Positions 17,497 to 25,424 of a stretch of 64,000 nt of DNA are shown piece after piece. A program made the position numbers and the translations under genes. The notes under the pieces are model-generated. The model was given only the letters and a program-made list of their open reading frames with translations, was not told the DNA's origin and made no database searches. This DNA comes from Mycolicibacterium sphagni (GTDB lineage Bacteria > Actinomycetota > Actinomycetes > Mycobacteriales > Mycobacteriaceae). The stretch spans positions 1 to 64,000 of the forward strand of contig NZ_VBSB01000018.1 of the NCBI RefSeq assembly GCF_013337765.1. Direction: 5' to 3'. Every line of letters starts with the position of its first letter. Position 1 is the first letter of the stretch.

Positions 17497-18312
17497 ATGG
17501 CGGCCATGGGGACATGCAGCCGCCGGGGGGCGGTCTTGGTCGCGGCTTTGGCCATCGGGCTCACCGCATGTGGTGGGTCGACAAGCACAAAGGCCACCAC
17601 CACCGGGACCACGAAGGCCGCCTCGACATCGGCGAGTGCCGGCGCGTCACCGACGACTGCCGCACCGACCAGCGGCGTCTCCAACCAGCAGAAATATTCG
17701 GTGACTCGCTCCACCGCCGGGGATGCCACCACCGACGGCAAGGGCCGCTGGACGCTGGTCGTCGACACCATTACCGGTGGTGATCCGCAGGTCGCGGGGG
17801 CCTTCAACAGTGCGGTGCACGCGTCGGCGACCGGGCAGCTCGAACCGGTCAAAAGCGGTGCCGACCCGGACGGGACCTGGACGTTCGAGACCCAGCCGCA
17901 GATCTACTTCGGCGGTGCATCGGTGTCGGAACTGATCAGCGGCCTGTACGTGCACGTGCCGGCGGCCCACCCGAGCAGCTACATCAGCACCGTGGTGATC
18001 GACTCGCGGTCGGCCAAGCCGATCACGCTGGCGGATCTGTTCACCGATAAGCAGGCCGGTTTGAATCGGCTTTCGGAGCAAACGAAGGCCTTGTTGCCCG
18101 GAGTGACCGGGGTGGGGCCGACGCCGATGGCCGACGAGCCGGGCAATGCGCCGACCGAGGCCAACTTCGCCAACTGGATCCCCACGCCTGACGGGCTGGA
18201 GATCCACTTCGCGGATTACCAGTTCTTCCACGGGACGCCGACGATCACGGTGCCGTGGGCGGCACTGGACGGCCTGCTGGCGCCCGGTATGGACGCCCTG
18301 CGGCAAAGTTAG
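17497..18312 (+). CDS. Secreted lipoprotein with RsiV-like DUF3298 domain
   Basis: A 271-residue predicted lipoprotein. Its N-terminus has two arginines, a hydrophobic stretch and the lipobox LTAC with the lipidated Cys at residue 25. A Thr/Ala-rich linker (residues about 28-65) leads to a domain resembling DUF3298/RsiV, with ITLADLFTD near residue 175 and the terminal pattern DGLEIHFADYQ followed by TVPWAALDGLL. RsiV-type domains sense or bind cell-wall ligands in other bacteria; no role is proved here. No sigma factor gene is adjacent. An ATG three codons downstream is an alternative start. Confidence 0.82.
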   Translation: MAAMGTCSRRGAVLVAALAIGLTACGGSTSTKATTTGTTKAASTSASAGASPTTAAPTSGVSNQQKYSVTRSTAGDATTDGKGRWTLVVDTITGGDPQVAGAFNSAVHASATGQLEPVKSGADPDGTWTFETQPQIYFGGASVSELISGLYVHVPAAHPSSYISTVVIDSRSAKPITLADLFTDKQAGLNRLSEQTKALLPGVTGVGPTPMADEPGNAPTEANFANWIPTPDGLEIHFADYQFFHGTPTITVPWAALDGLLAPGMDALRQS

Positions 18313-18315
18313 CCG

Positions 18316-18381
18316 GACGCGAAATCGACGTTTTGCAGGGCTTGTCTCGCGGTTTTCCTGCGAAACGTCGGTTTGGGCGTC
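18316..18381. terminator. Long imperfect palindrome between convergent genes (bidirectional terminator-like)
   Basis: CGACGTTTTGCAGG (18326-18339) faces CCTGCGAAACGTCG (18357-18370) with one mismatch and a 17-nt loop, and the symmetry extends outward to GACGC at 18316 and GCGTC at 18381. It fills almost the whole gap between the lipoprotein gene and rho, which converge. It has no T-tract typical of an intrinsic terminator, so it could instead be a dispersed intergenic repeat element. Confidence 0.6.
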
Positions 18382-18382
18382 G

Positions 18383-20338
18383 TTAGTCGAAGTCGGAGGC
18401 GCCGTTGCCGCCGCCACCGCCGCCGGGCGCCGTCTTGGACACCTGAACCAGGAACTCGTAGTTGTTCTTGGTCTTGCGCAGCTGGCTCATCAGCAAGTCG
18501 ATGGCCTGATGGCTGTCGAGGCCGGAGAGCACGCGACGCAGCTTGTGCACGACCGAGAACTCGTCGGGGCTCAGCAGCAGCTCGTCCTTGCGGGTACCCG
18601 ACGGGTTGACGTCGACCGCCGGGAACACCCGGCGCTCGGCGATCTTGCGATCGAGCTTGAGCTCGGCGTTGCCGGTGCCCTTGAACTCCTCGAAGATCAC
18701 GGTGTCACCGGTCGAACCGGTCTCCACCATGGCCGTCGCGATGATGGTCAGCGAGCCACCGTGCTCGATGTTGCGGGCCGCACCGAGGAACCGCTTGGGC
18801 GGATACAGGGCGGTCGAGTCCACACCACCGGACAGGATGCGCCCGGAGGCCGGGGAGGCGTTGTTGTACGCGCGGCCCAGCCGGGTGATCGAGTCCAGCA
18901 GCACGACGACGTCCTTGCCCTGCTCGACCAGGCGCTTGGCGCGCTCGATGGCCAGCTCGGCAGCCTGCGTGTGGTCTGACGGCGGGCGGTCGAAGGTCGA
19001 GGCGATGACCTCACCCTTGACCGAGCGCTGCATGTCGGTGACCTCTTCAGGTCGCTCGTCGACCAGCACCACCATCAGGTGGCACTCGGGGTTGTTGCGG
19101 GTGATCGCGTTGGCGATGTCCTGCATGATCGTGGTCTTACCGGCCTTGGGCGGCGACACGATCAGGGCACGCTGGCCCTTGCCGATCGGCATGATCAGGT
19201 CGATGACCCGGGTGGTCAGCCGGTCGGAGGTGGTCTCCAGGCGCAGCCGCTGATTCGGGTAGAGCGGGGTCAGCTTGGTGAAATCGGGCCGGTTCCTGGC
19301 CTCTTCGACCGGACCGCCGTTGACGCTGTCGAGGCGAACCAGCGGGTTGAACTTCTGGCGCTGGTTCTGGCCGCCCTCGCCTTCCTTGGGCACCCGGACC
19401 GCGCCGGTGACGGCGTCACCGCGGCGCAGGCCGTTCTTGCGGACCATGTTCATCGAGACGTAGACGTCATTGGGGCCGGCCAGGTAGCCCGAAGTGCGCA
19501 CGAATGCGTAGTTGTCGAGCACGTCGAGGATGCCGGCGACCGGCTGAACGACGTCGTCCTCGCGGAGTTCGGCGTCGTTACCGCCGCCGCCTTCGCCGGG
19601 GGTGCGCTCGCCACGACGGCGACGGTCACGGAACCGGCGGCCGCGACGGCCCTGGCGGCTGTCGTCGTCGTCATCGTCATCGCGGTTCTGGTTGTTGTCG
19701 CGGTTCTGCTGGTTGCCGCGGTTCTGGTTGTCGCGGTTCTGGTTGTCGCGATTCTGGTTGTCGCGATTCTGCTGGTTGCCGCGGTTCTGCTGGTTGCCGG
19801 ACTGCCCCTGGCCGCCCTGCTCGGACGACTCGCGGTTCTCCTGCCGGTTCTGGTTCTGGTTCTCGCGCTTCTCGCCCTGCTCGGCTCGGTTGTCCTGCGA
19901 CTTCTGCTGCTCAGCGCTCTCGGCGCCCGCTGCCCCGGCGTCGCGGGTGGCAGCCCGGCGCTCACGGCGGCGCGGCTCGGTGCCGTTGGGTTCGCCGTTC
20001 TCGGTCTTCTCGGTGTTCTGGCGGGGCTCGCTCGGCTGCTCGGCCGGGGCCGCAGCAGCAGTGTCGGCGCTGTGGTTGGTGCCGTTGCCGCCGTTCTGGC
20101 GCTCCTTGATCGCGGCGATCAGGTCGCCCTTGCGCATCCCGGAGGTGCCCTTGACGCCAACCTGGTTGGCCAGGGCGCGAAGCTCGGGCAGGACCATCGT
20201 TGACAGAGAGCCGGCCCGGCCCGCATCCCCGCTCGGGGTGGCCTGCGAATCAGGCGCCGAGGGGGTTTCTGCGGTCACGGCGGGCGCCACCGTCTGCGGG
20301 GCGCTCTCTCCAGCCGTGATCAGGTCCGTATCAGTCAC
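18383..20338 (-). CDS. rho: Transcription termination factor Rho
   Basis: ATP-dependent RNA translocase that ends transcription; 651 residues, far longer than E. coli Rho (419). Residues about 45-95 form the N-terminal Rho_N helix domain (LSTMVLPELRALANQVG). Residues about 95-265 are an actinobacterial insertion rich in Asn, Gln, Arg, Glu and Gly with NRDNQ-type repeats and a run of seven Asp followed by an Arg-rich block. The RNA-binding OSB fold follows, then the motor domain with Walker A PPKAGKTT. The GTG at 20336-20338 is chosen because GAAAGGAAAT precedes it; an ATG seven codons upstream lacks a ribosome site. Confidence 0.95.
   Translation of the reverse strand: MTDTDLITAGESAPQTVAPAVTAETPSAPDSQATPSGDAGRAGSLSTMVLPELRALANQVGVKGTSGMRKGDLIAAIKERQNGGNGTNHSADTAAAAPAEQPSEPRQNTEKTENGEPNGTEPRRRERRAATRDAGAAGAESAEQQKSQDNRAEQGEKRENQNQNRQENRESSEQGGQGQSGNQQNRGNQQNRDNQNRDNQNRDNQNRGNQQNRDNNQNRDDDDDDDSRQGRRGRRFRDRRRRGERTPGEGGGGNDAELREDDVVQPVAGILDVLDNYAFVRTSGYLAGPNDVYVSMNMVRKNGLRRGDAVTGAVRVPKEGEGGQNQRQKFNPLVRLDSVNGGPVEEARNRPDFTKLTPLYPNQRLRLETTSDRLTTRVIDLIMPIGKGQRALIVSPPKAGKTTIMQDIANAITRNNPECHLMVVLVDERPEEVTDMQRSVKGEVIASTFDRPPSDHTQAAELAIERAKRLVEQGKDVVVLLDSITRLGRAYNNASPASGRILSGGVDSTALYPPKRFLGAARNIEHGGSLTIIATAMVETGSTGDTVIFEEFKGTGNAELKLDRKIAERRVFPAVDVNPSGTRKDELLLSPDEFSVVHKLRRVLSGLDSHQAIDLLMSQLRKTKNNYEFLVQVSKTAPGGGGGGNGASDFD
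19681..19800 (-). repeat. In-frame tandem 12-15 nt repeats coding the Asn/Arg/Gln-rich Rho insertion
   Basis: Units of the type CGGTTCTGGTTGTCG recur head to tail and encode NRDNQ and NRGNQQ motifs in the disordered Rho insertion. Repeats of this kind change length by slippage, so copy number is likely to vary among strains. Confidence 0.8.
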
Positions 20339-20384
20339 GGATTTCCTTTCTTCCCTCACCGTTTCGTAGGGGCAAGGGGTTCTG

Positions 20385-20408
20385 GCATTCAGCCGATTCG
20401 CTGAATGC
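20385..20408 (-). promoter_or_regulatory. Hairpin in the rho mRNA leader
   Basis: A perfect 9-bp stem, GCATTCAGC (20385-20393) with GCTGAATGC (20400-20408), and a 6-nt loop, lies about 46 nt upstream of the rho start. Rho is often autoregulated in its leader, so a regulatory or stabilising role is plausible but unproved. Confidence 0.5.
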
Positions 20409-20559
20409 GAAGTCTCACCATCGTCTGTGCGTCAACGGTGATCGCCGGAATTCGCGGCTACATGGCGAACCGTCGGTCCACGAGTTGAACACAAGAGAAA
20501 TTGGTGGTCGTCCTAGTGTCGGCGCAGGAACAGTCGCTGCGTTTGCCTGGACGGGACCG

Positions 20560-20589
20560 AGAATAGCCCTCTTCACGGCAGGAAAGCAA
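20560..20589 (-). promoter_or_regulatory. Candidate rho promoter
   Basis: TTGCTT (20584-20589), 18-bp spacer and TATTCT (20560-20565) on the minus strand, 26 bp past the thrB stop. Transcription from about 20553 would give rho a leader of roughly 215 nt containing the 20385-20408 hairpin. Nothing else is recognised in the 277-bp thrB-rho gap. Confidence 0.4.
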
Positions 20590-20615
20590 GAAACTGCCAC
20601 CGGCGTGTGCGCAAC

Positions 20616-21560
20616 TCAGCGCCTGACCGCGACACCTGAGCTCCAGCGAACTGCCTCGCCGATGCCCATCTCGCGGACGGTGAATCCCTTCGCGGCACCG
20701 AACTCCACCGCCTCAGCCGGCAGCTCTGCATTGGTTGTCAGTGCAAGAACAGCTGGACCAGCGCCGGACAGCACCGCTGCCACTCCACAACGGCGCAGCA
20801 CCTGCAGGTATTCCGCCGAGGCCGGCATGGCCGGGCCGCGCTGGGGTTGATGCAAAACGTCGTCGGTGGCCGCCATCAGCAAGTCCGGGCGCTCCGTGAG
20901 CGCGACAACCAGCAACGCCGCCCGGCTGAGGTTGAAGCGAGCGGCTTCGTGGGTGACGTGGTCGGGCAGCAGCACCCGGGTCTCGGCGGTCGACGACCGC
21001 ACCTGCGGGATTCCGGGGAACACCCGGATGTCGGGATGCAGTCGCAGGCGGGTCGCGGCGTACGTCGCGGGCGTCGTCTGCCCGTCGACCCAGGACACCA
21101 CCGCTCCGCCGAGCACCGAGGCCGACGCATTGTCCGGGTGACCCTCGAATTCCGACGCCAGCTGGATCAGCTGCGCATCGGTCAGCGGCTCCCGATCTGA
21201 TTGCGCCAGAAGGCCATTCGCGGCAGCCAACCCACCGACGACGGCCGCGGCCGACGAGCCGAGGCCCCGCGAGTGCGGGATCGCATTGTGGCAGCGCACC
21301 ACGAGTCCGGGAACATCCGCGCCCCCCGCCGCCAGCCCGCGGTGCAGCGCGCGGACCACCAGGTGCTCGGGGCCCAGCGGCACCTGCCCGGACCCCTCCC
21401 CCTCGACCTCGATGAGCAGTCCGGCATCAGTGGTTTCGACGAGGATCTCGTCGTAGAGGCCCAGCGCCAGACCGAGGCTGTCGAAGCCGGGGCCGAGGTT
21501 GGCGCTGGAGGCCGCGACGGTGGCGCTGGCGGTAAGGCCGGCAGGCAGGTTCAGGGTCAC
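20616..21560 (-). CDS. thrB: Homoserine kinase
   Basis: GHMP-family kinase that phosphorylates homoserine for threonine synthesis. The 314-residue protein has the ATP-binding GHMP motif PHSRGLGSSAAAVVGGLAAA near residue 95 and the C-terminal glycine-rich VLSGAGPAVLAL. The GTG start gives MTLNLPAGL. It lies 14 bp after thrC and ends the argS-lysA-hom-thrC-thrB operon. Confidence 0.96.
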   Translation of the reverse strand: MTLNLPAGLTASATVAASSANLGPGFDSLGLALGLYDEILVETTDAGLLIEVEGEGSGQVPLGPEHLVVRALHRGLAAGGADVPGLVVRCHNAIPHSRGLGSSAAAVVGGLAAANGLLAQSDREPLTDAQLIQLASEFEGHPDNASASVLGGAVVSWVDGQTTPATYAATRLRLHPDIRVFPGIPQVRSSTAETRVLLPDHVTHEAARFNLSRAALLVVALTERPDLLMAATDDVLHQPQRGPAMPASAEYLQVLRRCGVAAVLSGAGPAVLALTTNAELPAEAVEFGAAKGFTVREMGIGEAVRWSSGVAVRR

Positions 21561-21574
21561 CGAGGAGCCGTCTC

Positions 21575-22660
21575 TCAGACCAGGCCCAGCTCAGCGACCA
21601 CAGCACCGGGGTCGACTGCGATGGGCTGAGGAGTCGGCATATCGCGCAGTGCGGTGTCGGGATCCTTGAGGCCGTTGCCCGTCACGGTGCACACCACCGT
21701 GGAGCCGGGCTTGACCCAGCCGTCCTCGATCGATTTGAGCAGCCCGGCGATGCTGGCGGCCGACGCCGGCTCGACGAACACCCCCTCGGCCTCGGCGACC
21801 AGGTGATACGCGGCCAGGATCTCGTCGTCGGTGGCGGCCAGGAAGCGCCCGCCGGACTCCTGTTGCGCAGCCACGGCGCCGTCCCAGGACGCGGGCGAAC
21901 CGATCCGGATCGCGGTGGCGATGGTCTCGGGGTTGCTCACCGGGTGGCCGGACACCAGCGGGGCGGCGCCGGCCGCCTGCGTGCCGAGCATGCGAGGCAG
22001 CTTGTCGGTCAGACCGTCACGGTGGTACTCGGTGTAACCCATCCAGTACGCGGTGATGTTGCCAGCGTTGCCGACCGGCAGGGAATGTACGTCGGGAGCT
22101 GTGCCCAGCGCGTCGACGATCTCGAACGCCGCGGTCTTCTGACCCTGGATGCGCACCGGATTGACACTGTTGACCAGTGCGATCGTCGGGTAGTCATTCG
22201 TGAGCTTGCGGGCCAGCTCCAGGCAGTCGTCGAAGTTGCCGTCGATCTGAATGATCTTGGCACCGTGCATGACTGCCTGCGCCAGCTTGCCCATCGCGAT
22301 CTTGCCCTGCGGGATCAACACCGCGCAGGTGATGCCGGCCCGGGCGGCGTAGGCCGCCGCCGAGGCCGAGGTGTTGCCGGTCGAGGCACACAGCACGGCC
22401 TGCTGCCCGCGGGCGACGGCGTCGGTGACCGCCATGGTCATGCCACGGTCCTTGAAGGACCCCGTGGGATTGAGGCCCTCGACCTTCAAATAGACTGTGC
22501 AGCCGGTCTTTTCAGACAGCCGAGGCGCGCTGATCAGCGGTGTGCCACCCTCGAGCAGGGTGATCGGCGTCCAATCGGGTGCGACTGGCAGCCGGTCGCG
22601 GTAGGCCGCGATCAGTCCGGGCCACGGGGTATGCACGGCTTGCGATTTCGTCGAGCTCAT
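21575..22660 (-). CDS. thrC: Threonine synthase
   Basis: PLP enzyme converting O-phosphohomoserine to threonine (361 residues). The PLP lysine is in NPTGSFKDRGMTMAV near residue 66, followed by CASTGNTSASAAAYAA and the phosphate-binding LPVGNAGNITAYW. Its start ATG overlaps the hom stop by 4 bp. Threonine from this pathway is the amino acid predicted for three of the four NRPS adenylation domains further right, though nothing shows a regulatory link. Confidence 0.97.
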   Translation of the reverse strand: MSSTKSQAVHTPWPGLIAAYRDRLPVAPDWTPITLLEGGTPLISAPRLSEKTGCTVYLKVEGLNPTGSFKDRGMTMAVTDAVARGQQAVLCASTGNTSASAAAYAARAGITCAVLIPQGKIAMGKLAQAVMHGAKIIQIDGNFDDCLELARKLTNDYPTIALVNSVNPVRIQGQKTAAFEIVDALGTAPDVHSLPVGNAGNITAYWMGYTEYHRDGLTDKLPRMLGTQAAGAAPLVSGHPVSNPETIATAIRIGSPASWDGAVAAQQESGGRFLAATDDEILAAYHLVAEAEGVFVEPASAASIAGLLKSIEDGWVKPGSTVVCTVTGNGLKDPDTALRDMPTPQPIAVDPGAVVAELGLV

Positions 22661-24000
22661 TCGCTGGTTCCCTCCAGACGCAGCACGCTATTCACTTCCT
22701 GAACGGCTTCGTGGTCAGCCAGCGCGGCAACGGTCTCTGACAATGCGGCATCGGTTGCCCGGTGGGTCACCACCACGATGCGCGCACCGCTGCCGCCGCT
22801 GATGCCTTCTTGACGCACCTCGGCGATGCTGACTTCGCGCTTGGCGAATTCGGCTGCCACCGAGGACAACACACCAGGCCGGTCGGCGACGGTCATGCTG
22901 AGGTAGTACCGGGTGGGGATGATGCCCATCGGAGCGATCGGCAGCTGGGCGTACTTGGACTCGCGCGGCCCGCGCCCGCCCTGCACCCGGTTGCGGGCGG
23001 CCATCACGAGATCGCCCATCACCGCCGACGCTGTCGGGGCGCCACCGGCGCCCTGGCCGTAGAACATCAACCGGCCGGCCGCCTCCGCCTCGACGACGAC
23101 GGCGTTGAACGCGCCGTTGACGGTGGCCAGCGGATGACTCAGCGGGACCAACGCCGGGTAGACCCGGGCCGAAACCCGCTGCTGGCCATCACTTCCGGTG
23201 ACACGTTCGCAGATCGACAGCAACTTGATGGTGCAGCCCAGCGCCTTGGCAGATTCGAAGTCCGCCGGGGTGATCTTGGAGATGCCCTCGCGGTAGACGT
23301 CGTCGGCGGTGACCCGGGTGTGGAACGCGATGGAGGCCAGGATCGCGGCCTTGGCGGCGGCGTCATAACCCTCGACGTCGGCGGTGGGGTCGGCCTCGGC
23401 GTATCCCAGAGCGCTCGCGTCGGCCAGTGCGGAGCTGTAATCGGCTCCGGTGGAGGCCATTTCAGACAGAATGTAGTTGGTGGTGCCGTTGACGATGCCC
23501 GCCACCCGCAGCACGGTGTCACCAGCCAGCGATTGGGTGAGCGGGCGGATCACCGGGATCGCACCCGCGACGGCCGCTTCGAAATACAGGTCGACGTGGG
23601 CACGTTCGGCGGCCTGCGCCAACTCACCGGTGGACTGGGCCAACAGCGCCTTGTTGGCGGTCACCACCGACTTGCCGCCCTCGAGCGCCGTCAGGATCGC
23701 CTTGCGGGCCGGCTCCACCGGGCCCATCACTTCGACGACGAGGTCGACGTCCTCGCGGGAGACCAGCTCCTCGACGTTGTCGGTGAGCAGCTCCATCGGC
23801 AGGCCCCGGTCCGCGGAGATATTCCGCACCGCGACACCGCGCAGTTCGAGCGGGGCACCGATGCGCGCCGCGAGGTCGGGCGCGCTCTCCTGAATGATCC
23901 GGACAACTTCGCTTCCGACGTTGCCCAGCCCCAATACCGCTACACCAATTGCCGAGGCCGCCGTCTCGGCGGCTCCATTGGCTCTGTCGGGTGCACTCAT
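22657..24000 (-). CDS. hom: Homoserine dehydrogenase
   Basis: Reduces aspartate semialdehyde to homoserine, the branch point for Thr and Met (447 residues). The N-terminal NAD(P)-binding motif is VAVLGLGNVGSEVVRI, the catalytic domain contains NGTTNYILSEM and YAEADPTADVEGYDAAAK, and a C-terminal ACT domain (about 360-435, DRPGVLSSVAAEFAKREVSI) suggests feedback control. The open frame runs further upstream into lysA, but the ATG at 23998-24000 with GAGGTAAGG before it fits the family start. It lies 5 bp after lysA. Confidence 0.96.
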   Translation of the reverse strand: MSAPDRANGAAETAASAIGVAVLGLGNVGSEVVRIIQESAPDLAARIGAPLELRGVAVRNISADRGLPMELLTDNVEELVSREDVDLVVEVMGPVEPARKAILTALEGGKSVVTANKALLAQSTGELAQAAERAHVDLYFEAAVAGAIPVIRPLTQSLAGDTVLRVAGIVNGTTNYILSEMASTGADYSSALADASALGYAEADPTADVEGYDAAAKAAILASIAFHTRVTADDVYREGISKITPADFESAKALGCTIKLLSICERVTGSDGQQRVSARVYPALVPLSHPLATVNGAFNAVVVEAEAAGRLMFYGQGAGGAPTASAVMGDLVMAARNRVQGGRGPRESKYAQLPIAPMGIIPTRYYLSMTVADRPGVLSSVAAEFAKREVSIAEVRQEGISGGSGARIVVVTHRATDAALSETVAALADHEAVQEVNSVLRLEGTSE

Positions 24001-24005
24001 TGGCC

Positions 24006-25424
24006 TTACCTCACTTCCAAACTCAACAGGTCGTCGACGGTCTCCCGGCGCAGGATCAGACGGGCCCGCCCGTCGCGCACGGCCACCACGGCGGGGCGGC
24101 CGATCAGGTTGTATCGACTCGACATCGAATAGCAATAGGCGCCGGTGGCGGCGACCGCCAGCAGATCACCCGGTGTCACGTCCTGTGGCACCCAGGTATC
24201 CCGGACGATGATGTCGCCACTCTCGCAATGCTTTCCGACGATGCGCGCCAGCACGGGCGCCGCCTCACTGGTGCGCGACACCAGGCGGATGTCGTACTCG
24301 GAGCCGTAGAGGGCCGGCCGGATGTTGTCGCTCATCCCGCCGTCGACGCTGACGTAGCGCCGGGTCTTGTCGGACCCGATGACCACGTCCTTGACCGTGC
24401 CGACCTCGTAGAGCGTCACGGTACCCGGCCCGGCGATCGCCCGTCCCGGCTCGACGACCAGTCGCGGCGCGGGCAGTCCGACGGCCGCCGACTCGCTGCG
24501 CACGATCGCGCCGAGCTTGGCCGCGAGATCCTCGATCGGCGGCGGATCATCCTGGGGCAGATAGGAAATGCCGAGTCCCCCGCCGAGGTCGACGACGGAG
24601 ATCTGCGCGGTTTTGTCCACCCCGAACTCGGCGACGACGTCGCGCAGCAGGCCGATGACCCGATGGGCGGCCAGCTCGAAGCCCGCCACATCGAAGATCT
24701 GCGAGCCGATGTGGCTGTGCAGGCCGACCAGGCGCAGGTGATCGGTGGCGAACACCCGGCGCACCCCGTCCATGGCTGCCCCACTGGCCAGCGACAGGCC
24801 GAACTTCTGGTCCTCGTGGGCGGTCGCGATGAACTCGTGTGTGTGCGCCTCAACGCCGACGGTAACCCGCAGCAGGACGTCCTGCACCACACCGGCGTCG
24901 CCGGCGACGGTGTCGAGACGCTCGATCTCGGCCATCGAGTCCAGTACGATGTGGCCGACGCCCGCCTTGACCGCGGTCGCCAGTTCGTCAAGCGATTTGT
25001 TGTTGCCGTGGAACGCAATTCGTTCGGCAGGGAATTCGGCGTGCAGTGCGACGGCGAGCTCACCACCGGTGGCGACGTCCAGCGACAGACCCTCCTGGTC
25101 GACCCAGCGCGCAATTTCACTGCACAGGAACGCTTTACTCGCGTAGTGCACGTTGTGGCCGCCGCCGAATGCCGCGGCGATCTCGCGGCAACGGCTACGG
25201 AAGTCGTCCTCGTCGATGATGAAGAGCGGGGTGTCGTACTCGGCGGCCAGGTTGGTCACGGTCACACCGGCGATCGACACTTCACCATCGGTGCCGCGAA
25301 CAAGGTTGCGGGGCCACACATTCGGCGCGAGCAACAGCGTATCGCCGGCGGTCCGCGGCTGCGCCGGGGCGCCGCCGTGGTGGATTTCCTCGGCGTGGCG
25401 TGGCCCGGCGGGGTGAGCGTTCAC
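24006..25424 (-). CDS. lysA: Diaminopimelate decarboxylase
   Basis: PLP enzyme that decarboxylates meso-diaminopimelate to lysine (472 residues). The PLP lysine is in VHYASKAFLCSEIARW near residue 90; the phosphate-binding DLGGGLGISYL and the active-site HCESGDI of the partner subunit are present. The GTG at 25422-25424 overlaps the argS TGA by 4 bp and gives a start (NAHPAGPRHAEE) like that of fast-growing mycobacteria; a longer in-frame start inside argS is rejected. Confidence 0.96.
   Translation of the reverse strand: MNAHPAGPRHAEEIHHGGAPAQPRTAGDTLLLAPNVWPRNLVRGTDGEVSIAGVTVTNLAAEYDTPLFIIDEDDFRSRCREIAAAFGGGHNVHYASKAFLCSEIARWVDQEGLSLDVATGGELAVALHAEFPAERIAFHGNNKSLDELATAVKAGVGHIVLDSMAEIERLDTVAGDAGVVQDVLLRVTVGVEAHTHEFIATAHEDQKFGLSLASGAAMDGVRRVFATDHLRLVGLHSHIGSQIFDVAGFELAAHRVIGLLRDVVAEFGVDKTAQISVVDLGGGLGISYLPQDDPPPIEDLAAKLGAIVRSESAAVGLPAPRLVVEPGRAIAGPGTVTLYEVGTVKDVVIGSDKTRRYVSVDGGMSDNIRPALYGSEYDIRLVSRTSEAAPVLARIVGKHCESGDIIVRDTWVPQDVTPGDLLAVAATGAYCYSMSSRYNLIGRPAVVAVRDGRARLILRRETVDDLLSLEVR

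Noticed and set aside
19681..19800. CRISPR-like spacing of short repeats
   Set aside because: The repeats are triplet-phased, imperfect and code for NRDNQ motifs inside rho; there are no unique spacers or cas genes.
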